This document shows, one piece after another, positions 61,033-64,000 of a DNA stretch of 64,000 nucleotides. The notes under the pieces are model-generated. The model was given only the letters and a program-made list of their open reading frames with translations. It was not told the origin of the DNA and did not search any database. A program made the translations under genes and the position numbers. The stretch lies in assembly GCA_964371305.1 (NCBI GenBank), contig CAYJLA010000001.1, forward strand, positions 52,571-116,570, written 5' to 3'. Source of the DNA: CAYJLA01 sp964371305. Its GTDB lineage: Bacteria; Bacillota_I; Bacilli_A; RFN20; CAG-826. How positions within the stretch are numbered: position 1 is the stretch's first letter; the number at the start of each line of letters is the position of its first letter.

Positions 61033-61590
61033 TTATTTAAATGACAAGAAAAAAGCATATAAAACTGTATCAATATATGCCTTATTGCTTGCGTTTAGAT
61101 ATTGGTCAAAATCATCTTTTTTTGTGCTCCAAAATAAGCGAGTTCCTGGCTCTGCTGCTGGTTCTGGATTAGGATACCGTACTTGTTCACCGTTTGCTAT
61201 TTCTATAGTCTCAAATAATTGTTCATCTACATAAAAATCGAATGTATAAAAACTTTTTTCTTCTAAAAGTCCATAAATTTTAGTGTCTTGATTTATTGTT
61301 TGAGTAAAGTCAAAAGGGGTTTGATGTGTATCTTCTTGATACCAATTAACATCAGCATAGCGTTTATTAAAATTTTCTAACGTTCCTTTTGAAACATCAT
61401 TGATAGATAAATCAGGCGCAGACGTGCCTTCTTCGATATACTCGTATGTTGTTCCGGCCCAATTTCCTTCATTAGTCATATAGTAAGTAACTTGATGTGT
61501 TTCTGTTTGATTTGGTTCCATTGAACAGGCAGAAACTGTACTTATAACAAAGATAGTGGCGAATAATAATGTGATGTTTTTGATTTTCAT
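61033..61590 (-). CDS. lipoprotein with InlB/Listeria-Bacteroides-type repeat
   Basis: 185 residues. Signal peptide ending VSAC (lipobox; MKIKNITLLFATIFVISTVSAC). The middle segment (about 35-110) follows the Flg_new/InlB B-repeat pattern: VTYYMTNEGNW, then NKRYADVNWYQED, PFDFTQTINQDTKIYGLLEE, a small beta-grasp-like unit. A second half (about 115-150) repeats it in part (YTFDFYVDEQLF). GGAG upstream. Probably surface-exposed and adhesive; no enzyme motif. Confidence 0.75.
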   Translation of the reverse strand: MKIKNITLLFATIFVISTVSACSMEPNQTETHQVTYYMTNEGNWAGTTYEYIEEGTSAPDLSINDVSKGTLENFNKRYADVNWYQEDTHQTPFDFTQTINQDTKIYGLLEEKSFYTFDFYVDEQLFETIEIANGEQVRYPNPEPAAEPGTRLFWSTKKDDFDQYLNASNKAYIDTVLYAFFLSFK

Positions 61591-61700
61591 ATGACATCTC
61601 CTTTTGTTTCAAGAAAAGTATAGCATTTACTACACAACTTGAAAAGAATACATGTAATCACTTAATGTAAAGTTCTTAAAAAATGCGTATAAGGAATTGA

Positions 61701-62492
61701 TTATAACTCAATGTACTTATTTCTGCTTGGTATAGTATTATAGTACTCTATAAATTCGAACATCGTTAATTGTTGTTCTTTGCGTTTAAATTGTTCATTC
61801 CATTTAGCTGCTATTGAGACAAAAATAAAGAACATATATGGCATTCCTAAATTAGTTTCTAATAAGGAATTTGCTACAAGAGTCATCATTTTAGCTTCAA
61901 ATGTTTCAAATCCAGCTGATCTAATACCTCCAATAAGTAAAGAACATTCCCACGCAAATTGTACCAATATACCTATTGCTAATATCCAAGGAATATTAAC
62001 GCGCCTTTCTCTTGTTACAATTAAGTTGTACACGATAACAAACAAATAACCGACAAATAATATAGCCGCCATGTAACCGTGATATGCGCCAGTAGTTCTT
62101 TGAATAATAATAGGGTCTTGAAAACCTCCAAAAGTTTGAGCTAGTAAAGGACATGCGATCCACCACAAAATAATTAAAAGTGAGTACTCAAATAAGTGCT
62201 TATCTTTTTTAAGCCACAACCATATCCACACGAAGTTTGTAAATCCATATGACATACTCATCCAAAGCAAAACCCAAAATAATGAATATCCATTGAATAT
62301 TTCTCTACTACCTGTTGCAAGATGAAATATTCCATAATCCACAACCATATAAAGAATGCCTGCTAAAACACCTATAAGAAGTGTCATATACTTCTTTTTA
62401 TAAACAAGTAAACCTACAAAAAATAGTAAAAACACAATATCAAAGTATATATACATTATATCAAATTGTCTTCTTGCGATAATCTCTACCAT
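61701..62492 (-). CDS. multi-pass membrane protein of unknown function
   Basis: 263 residues with seven to eight hydrophobic helices spread over the whole length. Conserved-looking polar residues lie in or near helices (VDYGIFHLATGSRE, SMSYGFTNFVWIW, QFAWECSLLIGGIR). The C-terminus is charged and cytoplasmic-looking. No family I can name with confidence. A TATTAT box (62499-62504) lies six bases before ATG 62492 without a ribosome site, so this may be a further leaderless message. Confidence 0.7.
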   Translation of the reverse strand: MVEIIARRQFDIMYIYFDIVFLLFFVGLLVYKKKYMTLLIGVLAGILYMVVDYGIFHLATGSREIFNGYSLFWVLLWMSMSYGFTNFVWIWLWLKKDKHLFEYSLLIILWWIACPLLAQTFGGFQDPIIIQRTTGAYHGYMAAILFVGYLFVIVYNLIVTRERRVNIPWILAIGILVQFAWECSLLIGGIRSAGFETFEAKMMTLVANSLLETNLGMPYMFFIFVSIAAKWNEQFKRKEQQLTMFEFIEYYNTIPSRNKYIEL

Positions 62493-62579
62493 AACTACAT
62501 AATAATTCTTATCGAATAAAATTTAAAGTAAGAAAACATGTAATTAATTTTGCAAAACGTAATTAGAATTTATGCAATA

Positions 62580-62830
62580 TTATATTTCTTCTATGGTGTA
62601 TAAATCCATAGTAGAAGTACCGTTTAATTCATCACTTTGTAATGGATTAAGGTATGAAGTGTTTTTATTAAGATGACGGCAATTATAATCAGACCACAAA
62701 TATGTGTCTGTTTTATCTATTATCCAACCTTCTTTATAGGGTGTAAAACTAACGACTCCATCGTCTTCATTTATTAATGATATAAAATTTCATCAGTTAA
62801 AATTAATAATTGTTGTAATAGCAGTCATAC
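62580..62830 (-). pseudogene. degraded coding remnant downstream of lipoprotein gene
   Basis: The 62493-62870 gap holds no intact gene. On the minus strand, 62580-62789 is an open stretch of 69 codons (NFISLINEDDGVV, KEGWIIDKTDTYLWSDYN, ending DLYTIEEI) with ordinary amino-acid composition but no usable start. Upstream in the same frame are two adjacent TGA codons (62790-62795) preceded by a hydrophobic stretch (SIIFFLSMTAITTIINF). This looks like the remains of a small anchored or secreted protein broken by stops or a frameshift. The parent family is unknown. Confidence 0.4.
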
Positions 62831-62870
62831 TTAGAAAAAATATGATACTACGGTCTATGATTATGAAAAA

Positions 62871-63728
62871 CTACAATATCGACAGCATATACAAAACATT
62901 TTCATGACCATAATGCTCTCTGCTTACCGAGAAAAAATAGAGATCTAAGAAAATGCCATCTCTAGTATTGTAATCTTCATATCTCTGCACTGTTAAGTGA
63001 AAAAATAAATATTCCTTCGTGCTATCATTGGTTTCAAACTCATCAATAAAACTTTTCTGAAACTTAACATCCGATGATGCAAAACGATGTATTACAAGTA
63101 CAACTAAGTAATCATCATAAAAATTGATTTTACTAGAATCGAAATTGGCGAGTTGGGACTTTATATCGGAACTTATATCATCCTCATTAACACTATTATT
63201 GAGTTCGTTAACGCTGCCAAAAGATAACGCCGAAGTTGTTGCATCAGTTGGTTCAGTGATTTTGTCCTGTGTGAAATTTACAAGGGTAGCGTTAACGCTT
63301 CTATCTACAATGCTAAAGTTTATGCTTGTTCCTACCCCGTTAGTAGAAATGTATATCTGCGCACTCTCAACCAATTTCAATGCTTTTATTTCGTAATTCA
63401 CCTCGTAATATTTACCTTCCTCAAAATTAGCGACAGACAGCATTCTTTCGGTGTTTATTTCTAAAAATTCTTTGTTGTATGTCAACTTAACCTTTTTTAT
63501 ATTAAATGAATAATCCATATCAGTAGTATCAAATCGCGCACTTAAGGTGTACATAACCCCGTTTTCAAGTTTCGAAACGCTTGTTCCGTCTATATCATAC
63601 AACTTTTCAGGATAAGTTATATAATCGTAAATAATATCGGCTGAAGCATTAGTAACATTATTATTTTCGGTCGCTGAACAACCTGGCAAAACCAAAACCA
63701 ATCCAATAAACAAAACAATTTTTTTCAT
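62871..63728 (-). CDS. lipoprotein of unknown function
   Basis: 285 residues. Signal peptide MKKIVLFIGLVLVLPGC with lipobox LPGC; AGGAGG-type ribosome site. The mature protein is beta-rich and acidic with an Ser/Asn-rich centre (SVNELNNSVNEDD) and no recognised motif; it shows no obvious kinship to the two paralogous lipoproteins at 17-21 kb. The degraded remnant lies just downstream in the same frame, so the two may once have been one gene or neighbours. Confidence 0.75.
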   Translation of the reverse strand: MKKIVLFIGLVLVLPGCSATENNNVTNASADIIYDYITYPEKLYDIDGTSVSKLENGVMYTLSARFDTTDMDYSFNIKKVKLTYNKEFLEINTERMLSVANFEEGKYYEVNYEIKALKLVESAQIYISTNGVGTSINFSIVDRSVNATLVNFTQDKITEPTDATTSALSFGSVNELNNSVNEDDISSDIKSQLANFDSSKINFYDDYLVVLVIHRFASSDVKFQKSFIDEFETNDSTKEYLFFHLTVQRYEDYNTRDGIFLDLYFFSVSREHYGHENVLYMLSIL

Positions 63729-63866
63729 ATCACTACCTCCTGTTTGATTATAATAAACATATAATGTATTAGCAATAATAAATTTTATGAAATATTTTTT
63801 ATTTTTATAAAGTATTATGGAAGTCGAAAATTAAGCACATAAACACATAAAGAAAACAACATCTGT

Positions 63867-64000
63867 TTAATGTTTATAAAAGAAATAGCACACTATAGTT
63901 TCAATACCTATTAATACAATAATGATTAATCCAATAACGGTTACTGATGTAATTCCAAATGCTATTTGTGAAAAAGAAGCTAAAAACGAAAATAGAAGGG
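63867..64000 (-). CDS. C-terminal end of a membrane protein (5' end outside window)
   Basis: A 44-codon open stretch enters from the right edge and stops at 63867-63869. It is strongly hydrophobic: FSFLASFSQIAFGITSVT then IGLIIIVLIGIETIVCYFFYKH, one or two transmembrane helices with a short charged tail. Too short to classify. Confidence 0.5.
   Translation of the reverse strand, partial: LLFSFLASFSQIAFGITSVTVIGLIIIVLIGIETIVCYFFYKH

Noticed and set aside
1..64000. CRISPR arrays, insertion sequences, prophage or integrase genes
   Set aside because: No spaced repeats, transposase-like frames, terminal inverted repeats or phage proteins were found.
1..64000. Use of the Mycoplasma code with TGA as Trp
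   Set aside because: TGA ends tldD, recF and tatD at the expected protein lengths and at tight gene junctions, and Trp codons are TGG.

Overview
The window is an origin-proximal chromosome segment from a low-GC, AT-rich bacterium. The order gyrA-gyrB-recF-S4 protein-dnaN-dnaA / oriC / rpmH-rnpA-yidC-khpB-mnmE-tatD-rnmV-rsmA-ispE-glmU is the Firmicutes (Bacillota) origin layout. The standard genetic code is used: TGA is a stop (for example tldD, recF, tatD) and Trp is TGG. Many small lipoproteins, little evident biosynthesis and the AT richness suggest a host-associated Bacilli lineage near Erysipelotrichales/Acholeplasmatales. That placement is an inference, not something the sequence proves.

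Layout. 1-977: 3' part of a membrane protein. 1167-7221: plus-strand run dnaX, ybaB, recR, tmk, holB, ricT, rsmI, a replication/recombination/rRNA-methylation cluster. 7218-11217: YfhO-family membrane protein and a pseudouridine synthase on the minus strand. 11.4-28.9 kb: mixed strands, with a CotH-like lipoprotein, GH31 glucosidase, flavodoxin/ferredoxin protein, gpmA, two paralogous lipoproteins, metG, rpmE, a prepilin-like cluster, tldD/tldE, an M50-like protein lacking its first zinc ligand, and a starch-binding-like lipoprotein. 28970-32899: a P-type ATPase-psuG-tetR operon. 33.2-33.8 kb: tadA and a small SRP RNA. 33858-46637: a dense minus-strand run of S4 protein, recF, gyrB, gyrA, a glycosyltransferase-like gene, serS and two ABC-permease fusions. 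46731-49331: dnaN and dnaA. 49759-58153: plus-strand rpmH to glmU. 58224-64000: ppdK, lipoproteins, membrane proteins and a degraded coding remnant, all on the minus strand.

How it fits together. Transcription diverges from oriC, so the core genes run co-directionally with replication. oriC looks bipartite: DnaA boxes lie on both sides of dnaA, and the dnaA-dnaN gap carries two abutting boxes, a GGG spacer and TAG/TAA trinucleotides like a DnaA-trio unwinding element. Two parS-like sites sit 128 bp apart in tatD and rnmV, so a ParB-type protein probably loads here, although no parA/parB lies in the window.

The most notable observations are the parS pair, the oriC architecture, a set of genes whose -10 boxes lie so close to the ATG that the mRNAs should be leaderless, a strictly four-residue-periodic His repeat at the RicT C-terminus, the M50-like protein, an oversized prepilin-like protein in an operon with a lipoprotein, and palindromes at the ATPase-psuG-tetR promoter. 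I see no CRISPR array, insertion sequence, prophage, tRNA or rRNA. I did not find one clearly new multi-gene system; the best candidate for unknown biology is the 20.4-24.1 kb prepilin/lipoprotein/hydrolase cluster.
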